NCBI GenBank assembly: GCA_003279055.1
Contig: QCBP01000002.1
Coordinates: 62,001-126,000 of the forward strand
Source: Prochlorococcus sp. AG-347-I21
GTDB lineage: Bacteria; Cyanobacteriota; Cyanobacteriia; PCC-6307; Cyanobiaceae
DNA: 64,000 nucleotides
Direction of reading: 5' to 3'
The notes under the pieces are model-generated. The model did no database searches, was not told the DNA's origin, and saw nothing but the letters and a program-made list of their open reading frames with translations. Shown here one piece after another: positions 49,238 to 60,594 of the stretch (position 1 is the first letter of the stretch; each line of letters starts with the position of its first letter). A program made the position numbers and the translations under genes.

Positions 49238-49855
49238 TTAAACTCTACAAAATTTTATATAAGGTAGTGCTTTGAATTTTTTGTCTACTAATGACGAATT
49301 TTCAAGTAATGTTGCTGTAGCATCCCACTCTCCGGATAAAAACATTTTTTTTGAGCTCTCTTTAATTTCAAGATTTAAACTTAAATCTTCTGATTTGACG
49401 ACACAATTTTTCAAATCAATTTCTAAGAATAGACTCTTACTATTATTAAATTTTTGAATATTTTGTATTAATTTTTTAGGGAGAGTAAAACATGGAATTC
49501 CAATTGCAATACAGTTGCTATAAAAAATTTCAGCAAAACTCTCACCTATTATTGCCCTTATACCCCAACGAATTAGTGCTTGAGGTGCATGTTCTCTACT
49601 AGAACCGCAACCGAAATTACTATTAACGATAAGAATAGAGGCATCTTGATTTTCTGTTAGATCAAAAGGATGACTGCCTTTCAAAGTTTTCCTATCGTCT
49701 TCAAAAACAGATTTGCCTAAGGAATCAAAATTAACACACTTTAAAAAACGTGCAGGAATAATCCGATCAGTATCGATGTCATTACCAATCAATGAGACAC
49801 ATTTTCCACTTATGTGTGAAATTTTTCCAACTGGTGGGGTGAATTCCGATTTCAT
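49238..49855 (-). CDS. leuD: 3-isopropylmalate dehydratase small subunit
   Basis: Swivelling subunit of isopropylmalate isomerase. 205 residues with [14 protein letters not shown], the active [16 protein letters not shown] near 80-95 and [16 protein letters not shown]. Its start overlaps the leuC stop by 4 bp, typical of translational coupling. Confidence 0.97.
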   Translation of the reverse strand: MKSEFTPPVGKISHISGKCVSLIGNDIDTDRIIPARFLKCVNFDSLGKSVFEDDRKTLKGSHPFDLTENQDASILIVNSNFGCGSSREHAPQALIRWGIRAIIGESFAEIFYSNCIAIGIPCFTLPKKLIQNIQKFNNSKSLFLEIDLKNCVVKSEDLSLNLEIKESSKKMFLSGEWDATATLLENSSLVDKKFKALPYIKFCRV

Positions 49856-51261
49856 TGGTTTATAAATTCTCGAACGTCACTGACTTTGCCATTTATTGCA
49901 GCAGCAGCTACCATTGCTGGACTCATAAGAAGAGTTCTTCCATTAGGCGATCCTTGTCGACCCTTAAAATTTCTATTACTAGAACTGGCACTAACTTGAT
50001 TACCTATTAGCTTATCTGAATTCATAGCTAAACACATTGAGCACCCTGGCTCTCTCCATTGAAATCCAGAATCCTTAAAGATTTTATCAAGACCTTCTTG
50101 TTTTGCTTCAGTGGCGACTTTTTCTGAACCTGGTACTACAAATGCTTTTATATTGTTAGATACTTTTTTATCTTTTAAAACTTTAGCAGCAACTCTTAAG
50201 TCACTGATTCTTCCATTAGTGCAACTGCCTATGAAACAAACATCTACTGGAGTATTCTTTATTGATTGCCCTGGCTTGAAGCCCATATATTCATAAGCTT
50301 CTTCTGCAACTAATTGGTCATTTGGGGACAATTCTTCTAAAAAAGGGATCTGTTGATTGATTCCTACGCTTTGACCAGGAGTAATTCCCCATGTTATGGT
50401 TGGCTCTACTTTTGAAGCATCAAATTTAATTACATCATCATAAATTGAATTTGAATCACTTTTTAATGATTTCCACCATACGAGCGCTTCATCCCAAGTC
50501 TCATTTTTGGGCGCACATAATTTATTTTTAATGTAATTAAAAGTCTTTTCATCAGGGTTTATGTAACCGCATCTTGCTCCTCCTTCAATAGACATATTGC
50601 ATATCGTCATCCTTTCTTCCATTGATAATTCATCTATCGCAGGCCCTGCGAATTCATATGCAAAACCTACTCCTGCTTTTACACCAAGTTTATTAATAAC
50701 ATGAAGTACTAAATCCTTAGCATAAACACCCTTAGATAATTTATTATCACACCAAATCTGCCTTACTTTCAATTTGTTCATAGCTATAGTTTGGGTAGCA
50801 AGAACGTCTCTTACTTGACTTGTACCTATCCCAAAAGCAATTGACCCAAAAGCTCCATGAGTTGAAGTATGAGAATCGCCGCAAGCGATTGTCATTCCTG
50901 GCTGAGTAAGCCCTAATTCTGGTGCTACTACATGAACTATTCCTTGATTACCACTACCAATATTAAAAAATCTTATTTCATTCTCTAAGCAATTCTTCTC
51001 AAGTGTTTCAATCATTTGTTCAGCGAGATTATCTTTGAAAGGTCTGCTCTGATTGTCTGTTGGCACAATATGATCAACGGTAGCAACAGTTCTATCAGGG
51101 AATTTAACTTTTAAGTTTTTGTCTCTTAAAGCGCCAAATGCTTGAGGACTAGTAACTTCATGGATAAGGTGAAGACCAATAAATATTTGATCAGATCCAC
51201 CTGGAAGTCTTGAAACTTTGTGTAAATCCCAAACTTTATCAAATAAGGTATCTTGACTCAA
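49852..51261 (-). CDS. leuC: 3-isopropylmalate dehydratase large subunit
   Basis: Fe-S subunit of leucine biosynthesis isomerase. 469 residues; 4Fe-4S cysteines visible in [17 protein letters not shown] and [11 protein letters not shown]; substrate regions [12 protein letters not shown] and [17 protein letters not shown]. First of the leuC-leuD pair, downstream of cinA by 13 bp on the same strand. Confidence 0.98.
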   Translation of the reverse strand: MSQDTLFDKVWDLHKVSRLPGGSDQIFIGLHLIHEVTSPQAFGALRDKNLKVKFPDRTVATVDHIVPTDNQSRPFKDNLAEQMIETLEKNCLENEIRFFNIGSGNQGIVHVVAPELGLTQPGMTIACGDSHTSTHGAFGSIAFGIGTSQVRDVLATQTIAMNKLKVRQIWCDNKLSKGVYAKDLVLHVINKLGVKAGVGFAYEFAGPAIDELSMEERMTICNMSIEGGARCGYINPDEKTFNYIKNKLCAPKNETWDEALVWWKSLKSDSNSIYDDVIKFDASKVEPTITWGITPGQSVGINQQIPFLEELSPNDQLVAEEAYEYMGFKPGQSIKNTPVDVCFIGSCTNGRISDLRVAAKVLKDKKVSNNIKAFVVPGSEKVATEAKQEGLDKIFKDSGFQWREPGCSMCLAMNSDKLIGNQVSASSSNRNFKGRQGSPNGRTLLMSPAMVAAAAINGKVSDVREFINQ

Positions 51262-51274
51262 TTTGTAAAAATAG

Positions 51275-52549
51275 TTACTTACTATTCGATAATAGGATTA
51301 ATCTGAGGCTGTTCAAACACACATTTACACTTAGTGTTTGAATTTCTACTCTATTTCGGGTTGAGTTAAATAGTTTTTTTATATTAGTTAGATGATTATT
51401 CGGTCCAGAAATTGATATATAGACAAGTCCAACCGGTTTGTCTTGACTCCCTCCGTTAGGACCAGCTATTCCACTAATTGCTATTGCCCAATCTGCTCCT
51501 AATTTCTCTTTTACATTAATTGCCATGGACTCACAAACTTCTTCAGAAACAGCTCCATATTTTGTAAGCTTCTCTGCAGAAATATTTAATAATGAATTTT
51601 TTAGCTCATTACTGTAGGAAACTATACTACCTTTAAAAACTTGAGATGAGCCTGATATTGATGTTAGTGATGAAGATAAAAGGCCTCCGGTGCAGGATTC
51701 AGCAAAAACAATAGTTTGGTTCCTCTTGGTTAATTCTTTTATTAAAATACTAGGAAGAGTATCATTATCCTCTCCATATATAAATTGCAAAAAATCTTTT
51801 TTTAATTTTTCTTTTACAGGTTTAATTATATTTTTTGCTTCTAGATGATTCTTTGCTCGCGCTGTAATTCTTAGTTTAACCTCTCCTAAGTTTGCATATG
51901 GAGCAACAGTCGGGTTTTTAAGATTTAATAGATCATTAATTTTTTCTGCAACAGTAGATTCTCCAATACCTGCAAATTTAAGAGTATTTGAATAAAGGGA
52001 ATAATTATCTGAAAATTTGGTTTTAATGAAATCACATGCCGTCGCTTCCCACATAGTTTTCATTTCACTTGGTACTCCAGGGAAAGTAAGAATAGTAAAT
52101 CCTTTTATTGGTTCCCATATCATTCCTGGGGCAGTGCCCCTGGGGTTATTAATTATTTGAGCATTTTTTGGGAAGAAACATTGTTTCCTTAAGCTAGATG
52201 TATCGTCCTGGAGTTTTGAGTTTGGCAGTTTTTGTTTAATTTCATCCCATAAGTGCGGCCTTTCAAAAAGAGTTACATTAAAAGATTTGGCTATTGCTTC
52301 AGTAGTTAAGTCATCTGGGGTGGGTCCTAAGCCACCAGTTGTGATTAGAAGATTACTTCTTTTCGATATTTCTTGAATTACTTTGATGATTCGATCGTAA
52401 TTATCACCTACAGTTGATTGCCTAAAGTGATTTAAGCCTAATTGAGATAACTGTTCAGAAATCCATTGAGCATTTGTATTTATGATATTTCCTAAGAGTA
52501 GCTCTGTTCCAATAGAAAGAATTTCAACTCCCTTGGAGTTAGGACTCAT
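51275..52549 (-). CDS. cinA: CinA-like NMN amidohydrolase / ADP-ribose pyrophosphatase
   Basis: 424 residues: an N-terminal molybdopterin-binding-fold (COG1058) domain ([32 protein letters not shown]) and a C-terminal CinA amidase domain ([21 protein letters not shown], then [16 protein letters not shown]). In bacteria the family recycles NAD breakdown products such as NMN. Overlaps the glyA stop by 4 bp. Confidence 0.94.
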   Translation of the reverse strand: MSPNSKGVEILSIGTELLLGNIINTNAQWISEQLSQLGLNHFRQSTVGDNYDRIIKVIQEISKRSNLLITTGGLGPTPDDLTTEAIAKSFNVTLFERPHLWDEIKQKLPNSKLQDDTSSLRKQCFFPKNAQIINNPRGTAPGMIWEPIKGFTILTFPGVPSEMKTMWEATACDFIKTKFSDNYSLYSNTLKFAGIGESTVAEKINDLLNLKNPTVAPYANLGEVKLRITARAKNHLEAKNIIKPVKEKLKKDFLQFIYGEDNDTLPSILIKELTKRNQTIVFAESCTGGLLSSSLTSISGSSQVFKGSIVSYSNELKNSLLNISAEKLTKYGAVSEEVCESMAINVKEKLGADWAIAISGIAGPNGGSQDKPVGLVYISISGPNNHLTNIKKLFNSTRNRVEIQTLSVNVCLNSLRLILLSNSK

Positions 52550-53817
52550 TTAATTGATGCTTCAAGTTTGCCTTCATAAAGAGGAAAACGATTACATAAG
52601 GTTAATACTCTTTTTTTACATTGACTTTCAATTAGTGAATCTTCTGGGTTAAGTAATCTATCGGCAATAATTTCGCCAATTTCGGCAAAAGCATTCTCAT
52701 TAAAGCCTCTAGTAGTTAAAGCAGCAGTTCCCAACCTTAGTCCGCTGGTTACAAAAGGTGATTCAGGGTCAAATGGAACGGTATTTTTATTTGCAGTGAT
52801 ATTCACTTCACTTACAAGCAAGTCAGCAATTTTACCAGTCATATTGATACTTCTTAAATCGAGTAAAACAATATGGTTATCAGTGCCTCCACTCACGATA
52901 TTGATACCTCTATTTTTTAAAGTTGAAGCTAGAACTTTTGCATTCTTTATTACTTGTTGGGAATAATTAACGAAATCTGGCTGCAAGGCTTCTCCAAATG
53001 CAACTGCTTTAGCGGCAATTATATGTTCGAGGGGACCACCTTGAGTTCCAGGGAAAACAGATTTATCAAATTTCTTTCCAAATTCTTCATCTTTACATAA
53101 GATAAGTCCCCCTCTAGGCCCTCTTAATGTTTTATGAGTAGTTGTAGTTACTACATCACAATAAGGTATTGGATTTGGGTGAAGTTTACTTGCTACAAGA
53201 CCGGCAATATGTGCAATGTCAGCCATTAAGAAAGCGCCAACTTCATCTGCAATATTTCTAAAGGATTCAAAATCGATTGTTCTTGGATAAGCAGAATATC
53301 CACATATGATCAATTTTGGTTTTGTTTTTAGTGCTATCTCTCTTATTTCACCAAAATTTAATTCACTAGTTTCTCTATTTACACCATAGTGAACTGCATT
53401 GAACCACTTACCACTCATATTTACTGGAGACCCATGAGTAAGGTGTCCACCATGAGATAAATCCATCCCCATGATTGTGTCGCCAGGTTTAAGTAGACTT
53501 AAGAAAACAGCAGCATTTGCTTGTGCTCCACTATGAGGTTGAACATTAGCCCAATTTGCATTAAATAATTTTTTCGCTCTCTGAATAGCTAATTCTTCGA
53601 TTTCATCAACAAATTCACATCCCCCGTAATATCTTTTTTGAGGTAATCCCTCGGCGTATTTATTTGTAAGGACTGAACCTTGAGCCTGCATAACGGCAAT
53701 TGATGCGAAATTTTCGCTTGCGATTAACTCAAGATGAGTTTCCTGCCTATTTTTTTCAGAGTTGATAAAATTTGATATTACTGGATCACTTTCTTTAAGA
53801 TTTTGAAGGATATTCAT
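52546..53817 (-). CDS. glyA: Serine hydroxymethyltransferase
   Basis: PLP enzyme linking serine, glycine and methylene-THF. 423 residues: [12 protein letters not shown] near residue 28, [28 protein letters not shown], the PLP Lys in [16 protein letters not shown] near 226, and [15 protein letters not shown]. Its product is the C1 source for thyX elsewhere in the window. First gene of glyA-cinA-leuC-leuD on the minus strand. Confidence 0.98.
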   Translation of the reverse strand: MNILQNLKESDPVISNFINSEKNRQETHLELIASENFASIAVMQAQGSVLTNKYAEGLPQKRYYGGCEFVDEIEELAIQRAKKLFNANWANVQPHSGAQANAAVFLSLLKPGDTIMGMDLSHGGHLTHGSPVNMSGKWFNAVHYGVNRETSELNFGEIREIALKTKPKLIICGYSAYPRTIDFESFRNIADEVGAFLMADIAHIAGLVASKLHPNPIPYCDVVTTTTHKTLRGPRGGLILCKDEEFGKKFDKSVFPGTQGGPLEHIIAAKAVAFGEALQPDFVNYSQQVIKNAKVLASTLKNRGINIVSGGTDNHIVLLDLRSINMTGKIADLLVSEVNITANKNTVPFDPESPFVTSGLRLGTAALTTRGFNENAFAEIGEIIADRLLNPEDSLIESQCKKRVLTLCNRFPLYEGKLEASIK

Positions 53818-53894
53818 TGAATTTGATAAGTAATACCCATAATATAGACGATATTTTTTAGAAAAATATAAAAAGAATATTTCAGAATTTAAAA

Positions 53895-53968
53895 CGCGCC
53901 TGGAGAGATTCGAACTCCCGACACCCTGATCCGTAGTCAGGTGCTCTAATCCACTGAGCTACAGGCGC
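53895..53968 (-). tRNA. trnR: tRNA-Arg (ACG)
   Basis: 74-nt cloverleaf: acceptor GCGCCTG pairing CAGGCGC, D-arm GTAGCTCAGTGGATTAGAGC, anticodon stem CCTGA/TCAGG with loop CTACGGA (anticodon ACG, modified to ICG by TadA), T-arm with GTTCGAATC, discriminator G. CCA is not encoded. Confidence 0.97.
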
Positions 53969-54054
53969 ATAATTATGTAATATCTCTGTTTCAGGGTCTC
54001 TTAGTCAACTAGATTTCGGGTAAAATATCTATTATTAACAATCTAATTATTAAT

Positions 54055-54306
54055 ATGCCTATAAAGTGGTACGGAAATGGTGATTTAGAAGATCCTATCT
54101 ATAAACATTTTTCTCGAATAGTAAATTTTGTTATTCACTGCATGATATTTACTGCGATTGTAAGTGGCACGTGGCTTTTAAAAGAGATTAAATATGAAAT
54201 CGGCTATTTTAATAATTTTGCAATTGTCTGGTCAGTTCTTTTGGTCTCCCATTTACTTTTCGTAATTATAAAAAAACCTAAAGATACTTCAAAACAATCA
54301 ACTTAA
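54055..54306 (+). CDS. Conserved two-helix membrane protein
   Basis: 83 residues with a polar N-terminus (KWYGNGDLEDPIYKHFSRI) and two transmembrane helices (about 23-42 and 55-73), ending in a basic tail. A small marine cyanobacterial family as far as I can tell; no named domain recognised. It is followed at 15 bp by the DUF3181 gene. Confidence 0.7.
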   Translation: MPIKWYGNGDLEDPIYKHFSRIVNFVIHCMIFTAIVSGTWLLKEIKYEIGYFNNFAIVWSVLLVSHLLFVIIKKPKDTSKQST

Positions 54307-54320
54307 ATCAATTTATATTT

Positions 54321-54605
54321 ATGGACTCTCAGATACGTATAAGTGATCTAGAAAATGTCATTTCCGAAAAGGTTTTTATTAAAATAGAAAAGTGGAATTT
54401 GTATCTTGGAGACGCAGGCCTAGCAAGATATCTTGCTATTGAATGCATCAGCAATAAGGATCAAGGCCCATTGGAGGCTGCAAAATTAAGTTTGAAAGCA
54501 ATAAATGTAAAAGTAGGGGATGGTGTTAATAGTATTCCACTGATTAATTTAATCACTAACTCACAAATTCAAGAATTAGAGGAGATTTTGGAAAGTTTTT
54601 TTTAA
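54321..54605 (+). CDS. DUF3181 cyanobacterial protein
   Basis: 94 residues, soluble and helical, with the DUF3181 pattern VFIKIEKWNLYLGDAGLARYLAIECISNK and the later DGVNSIPL. Function unknown. It converges on murJ with a 2-bp gap. Confidence 0.8.
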   Translation: MDSQIRISDLENVISEKVFIKIEKWNLYLGDAGLARYLAIECISNKDQGPLEAAKLSLKAINVKVGDGVNSIPLINLITNSQIQELEEILESFF

Positions 54606-54607
54606 AA

Positions 54608-56191
54608 CTAAATATTTTTTTTTGAAACTTTAAATTTATTTACTTTCAAGAATTTTGTAAGTAAAAAATAAATCACAAAAAAAGTTAGAGTTCCAAATAT
54701 TAATAATAGAAATTCCGCGAGATTTGAGTTGAAGTTATTCGCCGTTTGGAGAATAGTAAAACAAATTGCGCTGTCTATAAATGCTGCTAATGACATGAGG
54801 CAAATTTTCCTCAATAATTCCAATTTAGGCAAAATGATATTTTCATTGCGAAGATTGAAAGAAAGAAAAATACATACTATAAAGTTGACTATTACTGAAG
54901 ATAAAATTATTCCCACGACTCCAAAATTATAAGGAGAAAGATTCCCAAAATTCTTAATTGGGGCACCGATTAAAAACCAATCAAAAAAAATATTAAATAT
55001 TATCCCTGCAAATGAAGACTTAAAAGGAAAGTTTGTTTTTTCTATTGAATAGTAAGTTCTTACTAATAAATCTCTATAAATATAAAAGGGTATGCCAACT
55101 GCATAGGCAATTAATATATTCTTTACTTTTAAAGTTGCTGAATAATCAAAAGATCCTCTTTGAAAAACTAACTGAACAATTTGATTATTGAATGTTATGA
55201 AAAATCCGGTTAAAAAAATAGCTGTCAAGAAACAGTACTCTATCCCAGATATCAATTTTTTTTGCAGACCTCTTTCGTCTTTTTCACTTATCAATTTAGA
55301 GAATTTTGGAAGTAATGGCAGAATCAAGGAGTTAGATAATATGCCTAAGGGGGCTTGTATGAGAAAGTTTCCGTAAGCTAGTCCAGATGCTGCGCCTTGA
55401 AAGCTTGAAGCGAAAAACATATCGATAAAAACATTAATTTGACTTAGACCTGATGAGATAGATGCTGGAATAATTAGTTTGAAAATTCTCTTCTCTTCAT
55501 TTTTAAATAAATTTAATGTTGACTCTAATCTAAAGAGACCAATTCTATTTATTTCCCAAATTAGAACAACAAACTGAATAAAAGTTCCTGTCAAAGTCGC
55601 AAATGCCAGTAATCCCTTATGAGTAAAAAAATTAGAAGATGTATTTTCTTGGTTGAAAATCCAATTAAATAAAATAAAAAAAATAATAGTTACGCTTGTT
55701 ACTGATGGACTTATACTTGATAAGAAGAATTTTCTTTGGGAATTTAAGGCGCCAAAGCTTAAACCTATGAAGCCGGATAAAGGGATGCAAGGTGTAAGTA
55801 TTTGTAATTGGTAAGTAGCAATAGATTTAGCTTGGACACTTAAATTTGGGGCTAATAAATCAATTAATAAACTGGAATTCGAGTAAATCAATATGGCTAA
55901 AATTAATAATAAAATTGATAGTTTTATGCTTACTTGAGTTAAAACAATCCCTCCATTTTTTTTGTTGAGCGGAGTTAAAACTGCAACGATTGCGTTATGC
56001 AATGGACCATTAATACCCCCAATGATTATTAGCAAAAAACCAGGAATTATATACGCATAATTAAACGCGTCATATGTTATGCCAACCCCAAAAGCAGCAG
56101 CTATAAATATTTGTCTTAAACATCCAGCTAATTTACTTAGACTAGTACCAAACGAAATTGAAAAAACATTATTTTTTAAAAATGAATGCAT
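54608..56191 (-). CDS. murJ: Lipid II flippase MurJ
   Basis: 527 residues with about 14 transmembrane segments; MOP-superfamily flippase of peptidoglycan precursors. Early conserved regions are SISFGTSLSKLAGCLRQIFIAAAFG and the GPLHNAIVAVL loop; the middle contains QRGSFDYSATLKVKN. The Prochlorococcus copy keeps the MviN layout at normal length. Confidence 0.93.
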   Translation of the reverse strand: MHSFLKNNVFSISFGTSLSKLAGCLRQIFIAAAFGVGITYDAFNYAYIIPGFLLIIIGGINGPLHNAIVAVLTPLNKKNGGIVLTQVSIKLSILLLILAILIYSNSSLLIDLLAPNLSVQAKSIATYQLQILTPCIPLSGFIGLSFGALNSQRKFFLSSISPSVTSVTIIFFILFNWIFNQENTSSNFFTHKGLLAFATLTGTFIQFVVLIWEINRIGLFRLESTLNLFKNEEKRIFKLIIPASISSGLSQINVFIDMFFASSFQGAASGLAYGNFLIQAPLGILSNSLILPLLPKFSKLISEKDERGLQKKLISGIEYCFLTAIFLTGFFITFNNQIVQLVFQRGSFDYSATLKVKNILIAYAVGIPFYIYRDLLVRTYYSIEKTNFPFKSSFAGIIFNIFFDWFLIGAPIKNFGNLSPYNFGVVGIILSSVIVNFIVCIFLSFNLRNENIILPKLELLRKICLMSLAAFIDSAICFTILQTANNFNSNLAEFLLLIFGTLTFFVIYFLLTKFLKVNKFKVSKKNI

Positions 56192-56260
56192 TTTGATTCG
56201 TCTAAATTTTCAACAAGTTTAAGTTTCAATTATATTTGATTTCTAACTAAAGACATATTT

Positions 56261-57001
56261 ATGAAAGATCGGATAATTGATTTTGATCCATTAATTGAAG
56301 GGGTTTTAATTAAGAGGTATAAAAGGTTTCTTGCAGATATTGAATTAGAGAGTGGAGAGGTAGTAACTGCTCATTGTGCTAACACTGGCCCAATGAAGGG
56401 ACTTTTGAGTGAGGGAGCCAAAGTAAGAATAAGTGTTTCCACTTCTCCAAAAAGAAAATTACCTTACACTTGGGAACAGATATGTGTTTTTAATGCAAAA
56501 AATGAGGAGGTTTGGGTAGGTATTAATACTCTATTCGCAAACAAGTTAATCAAAAAGGTTATTGAGAAAAATCTGCTAAAAGAAATAATAGGTGAAATAA
56601 AGACAATTAAATCTGAAGTTCCTTATGGAAAAGATAAAAAAAGCAGAATTGACTTTTTTTTAACCCCAAAATCTTCAAATCCTGATAAACGTAACATTTA
56701 CATAGAGGTTAAAAATACGACTTGGATTAAAGAAAATGTAGCTCTATTCCCAGATACAGTCACGAAAAGAGGCCAAAAACATCTCATAGAATTAAAGGAA
56801 TTAATTCCTGAAAGTAAAAGTGTTTTAGTACTTTGTATAACGAGAAAAGACGCTTGTTTTTTTGCCCCTGGAGATGCTGCAGATCCTTTATACGGCAGCC
56901 TTTTTAGAGAATCTCTAAGTGCAGGAATGATAACTATCCCATGTTCCTTTGAATTTCATAAAGACCACGTATCATGGATAGGAATTAAACCTTTGAAATA
57001 A
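56261..57001 (+). CDS. sfsA: SfsA family protein
   Basis: 246 residues. N-terminal OB-like domain ([32 protein letters not shown]) and a C-terminal nuclease-like fold with [15 protein letters not shown] and [12 protein letters not shown], matching the SfsA layout. E. coli SfsA was named for sugar-fermentation stimulation; its role in photoautotrophs is unknown. It lies 180 bp ahead of amt1. Confidence 0.93.
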   Translation: MKDRIIDFDPLIEGVLIKRYKRFLADIELESGEVVTAHCANTGPMKGLLSEGAKVRISVSTSPKRKLPYTWEQICVFNAKNEEVWVGINTLFANKLIKKVIEKNLLKEIIGEIKTIKSEVPYGKDKKSRIDFFLTPKSSNPDKRNIYIEVKNTTWIKENVALFPDTVTKRGQKHLIELKELIPESKSVLVLCITRKDACFFAPGDAADPLYGSLFRESLSAGMITIPCSFEFHKDHVSWIGIKPLK

Positions 57002-57084
57002 ATTAAATCTTGATAATTTGAAACTCTGTAAAAAAAATTTTTTTAATTTAACAGATATAATTTTAAGGTGCAACTATTAAATTG

Positions 57085-57130
57085 GTAACAACGACTACTA
57101 GACACTAATAAGTTTTTTGAGCAAAATTAA
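57085..57130 (+). promoter_or_regulatory. NtcA box upstream of amt1
   Basis: A perfect consensus GTA-N8-TAC (57085-57098) lies 84 bp before the amt1 ATG. A clear TAN3T -10 at the canonical 22-nt distance is not obvious; AAAATT at about 24 nt or TTAAAT at 28 nt are candidates. This supports nitrogen-limitation control of ammonium uptake. Confidence 0.75.
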
Positions 57131-57181
57131 ATATGAAAGGAAACAGCACAAACTGTTTTTTTGCAGATCTAATTTTTTTTT

Positions 57182-58642
57182 ATGACCACTGCTTTGCAAA
57201 CGCCTCAAAGGCGCTCTAGGTCCAGATTACAAGATGCAAGTCTTGTTAATGGACCTATGCTCCTTTTGAGGAGTATTCGAGGATTTAGTTCAAACCGCTC
57301 AATGTTGTGGCTTGCAACTGTTCCTTTAGCTTTGTTTGGTTTAGGTATTTTTAATCTTTCAGCTCACGCAGCTGATTTACCTGAGTTGAATGCAGCTTTT
57401 CTTGCTAACAATTTATGGCTTTTGATCGCTACTATTTTAGTGATCTTTATGAACGCTGGTTTCGCTATGGTTGAGGCAGGTATGTGTCGTTCTAAGAACG
57501 CAGTAAACATCCTTGCTAAAAACCTATTCGTATTTGCTCTAGCTGTAACCTCTTATTGGTTTATTGGCTATTCATTAATGTACGGAGGTAGTGTTGCTGA
57601 CGGATGGCTTTACTTTGGAGGCTTATTTTTTGATCCAACAGTTACTGCTGATATGGTAACTGATGCTGGATTAGTCCCAACAGTTGATTTCTTGTTCCAG
57701 TCTGCATTTGCAGGAACTGCGGCAACTATCGTATCCGGTCTTGTTGCTGAAAGAGTTAAATTTGGAGAATTTGTTGTTTTTGCTGTCGTATTAACTGCAT
57801 TTATATATCCAATTGCTGGTAGCTGGAAATGGAATGGAGGTTGGCTTGATTCTTTAGGTTTTGTAGACTTTGCTGGTTCTTCAATTGTTCACTCAGTTGG
57901 AGCATGGGCGGGTCTTGTAGGAGCTATGCTTCTTGGACCAAGAATTGGCAAATACTCTGATGGGAAACCACAGGCTATGCCAGGACACAACATGGCTATA
58001 GCTACTCTAGGTGCATTAGTTCTATGGATTGGTTGGTATGGTTTTAACCCCGGTTCTCAACTTGCTATGGATCAATGGGTTCCATATGTTGCTGTAACAA
58101 CTACTTTGGCAGCAGCAGCTGGTGCTATTGGTGCAACTATTGTTTCAACATTAACTTCTGGTAAGCCTGATCTTACAATGATAATTAACGGAATCCTAGC
58201 TGGTTTGGTTAGTATCACTGCTGGTTGTGGTGATATGACACTTGCTGGAGCCTGGTTTGCAGGTCTAGTGGGAGGAATTATCGTTGTATTTTCTGTTGCA
58301 GCACTTGATGCCGCTGAGATCGATGATCCTGTAGGTGCATTCTCTGTTCACGGAGTTTGTGGTGTATGGGGTACTGTTGTTATCGGTCTTTGGGGTACAG
58401 CTGTACAAGGTGATGGAGCAGGTATGGGATTGTTCAATGGCGGAGGTATTACCCTTCTTCTAGTTCAAGCTCTTGGTGCCGCAGCTTATGCTATTTGGAC
58501 ACTGGTTACTTGCTGGATTGCCTGGTCTGTAATTGGAGGATTATTCGGTGGAATCCGAGTATCTGAAGAGGAAGAGACTCAAGGCTTAGATATAGGAGAG
58601 CATGGAATGGAAGCATATCCAGACTTTGCATCTGCTAAATAA
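57182..58642 (+). CDS. amt1: Ammonium transporter Amt1
   Basis: 486 residues: a long N-terminal leader with a signal-like segment (LALFGLGIFNLSAHA near 50-63), then about 11 transmembrane helices. The pore twin histidines are visible in SSIVHSVGAWAGLVG and AFSVHGVCGVWGTVV; ammonium-recruitment Trp is in the usual AGSWKWNGGW region. Higher G+C than flanking genes suggests high expression. Controlled by the NtcA box upstream. Confidence 0.97.
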   Translation: MTTALQTPQRRSRSRLQDASLVNGPMLLLRSIRGFSSNRSMLWLATVPLALFGLGIFNLSAHAADLPELNAAFLANNLWLLIATILVIFMNAGFAMVEAGMCRSKNAVNILAKNLFVFALAVTSYWFIGYSLMYGGSVADGWLYFGGLFFDPTVTADMVTDAGLVPTVDFLFQSAFAGTAATIVSGLVAERVKFGEFVVFAVVLTAFIYPIAGSWKWNGGWLDSLGFVDFAGSSIVHSVGAWAGLVGAMLLGPRIGKYSDGKPQAMPGHNMAIATLGALVLWIGWYGFNPGSQLAMDQWVPYVAVTTTLAAAAGAIGATIVSTLTSGKPDLTMIINGILAGLVSITAGCGDMTLAGAWFAGLVGGIIVVFSVAALDAAEIDDPVGAFSVHGVCGVWGTVVIGLWGTAVQGDGAGMGLFNGGGITLLLVQALGAAAYAIWTLVTCWIAWSVIGGLFGGIRVSEEEETQGLDIGEHGMEAYPDFASAK

Positions 58643-58661
58643 TCTAACTAAAAATTAATTT

Positions 58662-58696
58662 AAGAAACCTGACTTATGTCAGGTTTCTTTTTTTTT
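58662..58696 (+). terminator. amt1 intrinsic terminator
   Basis: A perfect 12-bp stem (AAGAAACCTGAC/GTCAGGTTTCTT) with a TTAT loop, then a T run, 19 bp after the amt1 stop. Confidence 0.95.
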
Positions 58697-58731
58697 ACGA
58701 AAAATTATTTAAAACGTTGTAATATAATAAG

Positions 58732-59928
58732 ATGGATACTCAAGCTTTTAGAAGATCCCTTCATCATTCTGATAGATACAATAGAAGGGGTTTCGATTCT
58801 CCAACAAAAAGAGCTCAAGCGTTAGAAGAAGCTTACCAAAGTGATTTGATAAGTTCTATTAGAGATAATGGTTTCACTTACACTAAAGGCAGATTAAATA
58901 TCAAGTTAGCCCAAGCCTTCGGTTTCTGCTGGGGAGTTGAAAGAGCTGTAGCAATGGCTTATGAAACTAGAAGACATTACCCTAATGAAAATATATGGAT
59001 AACAAACGAAATAATTCATAATCCCTCGGTTAATGATCATTTAAGAAAAATGAATGTGAAATTCATTTCAGCTAAAAATGGAATTAAAGATTTTTCTTTA
59101 GTTTCTAATGGGGATGTTGTTATACTGCCTGCCTTTGGGGCTACTGTTCAAGAAATGAAACTCTTGCATGAGAAAGGTTGTCATATCATTGATACAACTT
59201 GTCCATGGGTTTCTAAGGTTTGGCATACAGTTGAAAAACATAAAAAACATGTTTTCACATCAATTATTCATGGAAAATTTAAACATGAAGAGACTCTCGC
59301 TACAAGTTCATTCGCAGGTAAATATTTAGTTGTACTAGACCTTGAAGAAGCAAATTATGTATCTGAATATATTCTTGGAAGAGGTAGTAGAAAAGAGTTC
59401 ATGAACAAATTTTCTCAAGCTTGTTCTAATGGATTTGATCCTGATAAAGATTTAGATAGAGTTGGAGTTGCTAACCAGACAACAATGCTTAAAAGCGAGA
59501 CCGAAGAAATTGGAAAACTTTTTGAAAGAACCATGTTAAAAAAATTTGGACCAGAAAACCTAAATAGTCACTTTCTTGCTTTTAATACTATTTGTGATGC
59601 AACTGAAGAAAGACAAGATGCAATGTTCTCTCTGGTTGATGAAGACCTCGATATCCTTGTCGTTATAGGTGGCTTCAATTCTTCCAATACAACTCACTTA
59701 CAAGAAATAGCAATTACTAAAGAAATTTCTTCTTTTCACATAGATACTCCAGATAGAATATCAGTTGAAGAAAATTCCATATTGCATAAACCATTAGGAT
59801 CAGATTTAGAACTTAAAAAGAACTTTTTACCTAGTGGAAATATAAACGTTGGAATTACCTCAGGTGCATCTACTCCTGATAAGGTGGTTGCAGATGTTAT
59901 TGAGAAGTTAATTGATATAGCTTCATAA
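58732..59928 (+). CDS. ispH: 4-hydroxy-3-methylbut-2-enyl diphosphate reductase
   Basis: Last enzyme of the MEP isoprenoid pathway, feeding carotenoid and phytyl chains. 398 residues, the long cyanobacterial/plant form. The three Fe-S cysteines are in [24 protein letters not shown] and [23 protein letters not shown] and [11 protein letters not shown] bind substrate. It stands between the amt1 terminator and doxX. Confidence 0.96.
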   Translation: MDTQAFRRSLHHSDRYNRRGFDSPTKRAQALEEAYQSDLISSIRDNGFTYTKGRLNIKLAQAFGFCWGVERAVAMAYETRRHYPNENIWITNEIIHNPSVNDHLRKMNVKFISAKNGIKDFSLVSNGDVVILPAFGATVQEMKLLHEKGCHIIDTTCPWVSKVWHTVEKHKKHVFTSIIHGKFKHEETLATSSFAGKYLVVLDLEEANYVSEYILGRGSRKEFMNKFSQACSNGFDPDKDLDRVGVANQTTMLKSETEEIGKLFERTMLKKFGPENLNSHFLAFNTICDATEERQDAMFSLVDEDLDILVVIGGFNSSNTTHLQEIAITKEISSFHIDTPDRISVEENSILHKPLGSDLELKKNFLPSGNINVGITSGASTPDKVVADVIEKLIDIAS

Positions 59929-60032
59929 AATTTCCATATACTTTGTAACTTTGCTTAGTTTTTTTAATTTATAAGTCAGATAATTCCTAAAGATTGACTT
60001 TATTAACTAGAATAATGGAAAATTTATGAAGT

Positions 60033-60593
60033 ATGGAAGACCAACAACAAACTAATAAGCCTCAAACTGCAAGTATGAATAGAACTAAAGCTCCTCAAAA
60101 AGTTGAAGTTGTAGTAGCTAATCCATCTTCAGGTTCAGAAGTCAATATTCTTGGAGAACTATCAATTTTTGTTTTAAGAATAGGTTTTTGTGCTTTGATG
60201 ATTCATCATGGCCTTGAGAAACTTCAGGATCCTCAAGGTTTTGCTGAGTTTGTAGTAGGTAAGTACTTCCCATTTCTTCCGGGTGATCCCGTTATTTGGA
60301 CTTTTGGAGCAGCAATCACTCAGTTAGTCTGCCCATTAGGATTGGCTACAGGGGTTTTTGCAAGGCTTTCTTCCCTTGGACTATTCTCTACAATGGCATT
60401 TGCTGTTTATTTTCATCTATTAGATACTGGACTAGAAGGTTTCCCTCTAGCAGTAGTCGAAGGTCACAACTATGCATTCGAATTGTCCTTTATTTATGGC
60501 GCTATATCTCTTTACTTTTTGTGCGCAGGTCCAGGAAGGCTCTCTTTATTTAGGAAGACTAACAAGATTACCTATTACCCAAAATCATCATAA
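60033..60593 (+). CDS. DoxX family membrane protein
   Basis: 186 residues: a polar N-terminal tail (1-42) and four transmembrane segments with the DoxX-type pattern VLRIGFCALMIHHGLEKL near residue 50, a conserved second helix (ALGPVIWTFGAAI-like) and GFPLAVVEGHNYAFELSF. Function in cyanobacteria unknown. Convergent with purH, 1 bp gap. Confidence 0.82.
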   Translation: MEDQQQTNKPQTASMNRTKAPQKVEVVVANPSSGSEVNILGELSIFVLRIGFCALMIHHGLEKLQDPQGFAEFVVGKYFPFLPGDPVIWTFGAAITQLVCPLGLATGVFARLSSLGLFSTMAFAVYFHLLDTGLEGFPLAVVEGHNYAFELSFIYGAISLYFLCAGPGRLSLFRKTNKITYYPKSS

Positions 60594-60594
60594 A

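Noticed and set aside
57133-57182. Glutamine riboswitch or Yfr2-type RNA in the amt1 leader
   Set aside because: A GGAAACA word is present, but I do not see the conserved cores of the glnA/Downstream-peptide motifs nor a Yfr2-like structure.
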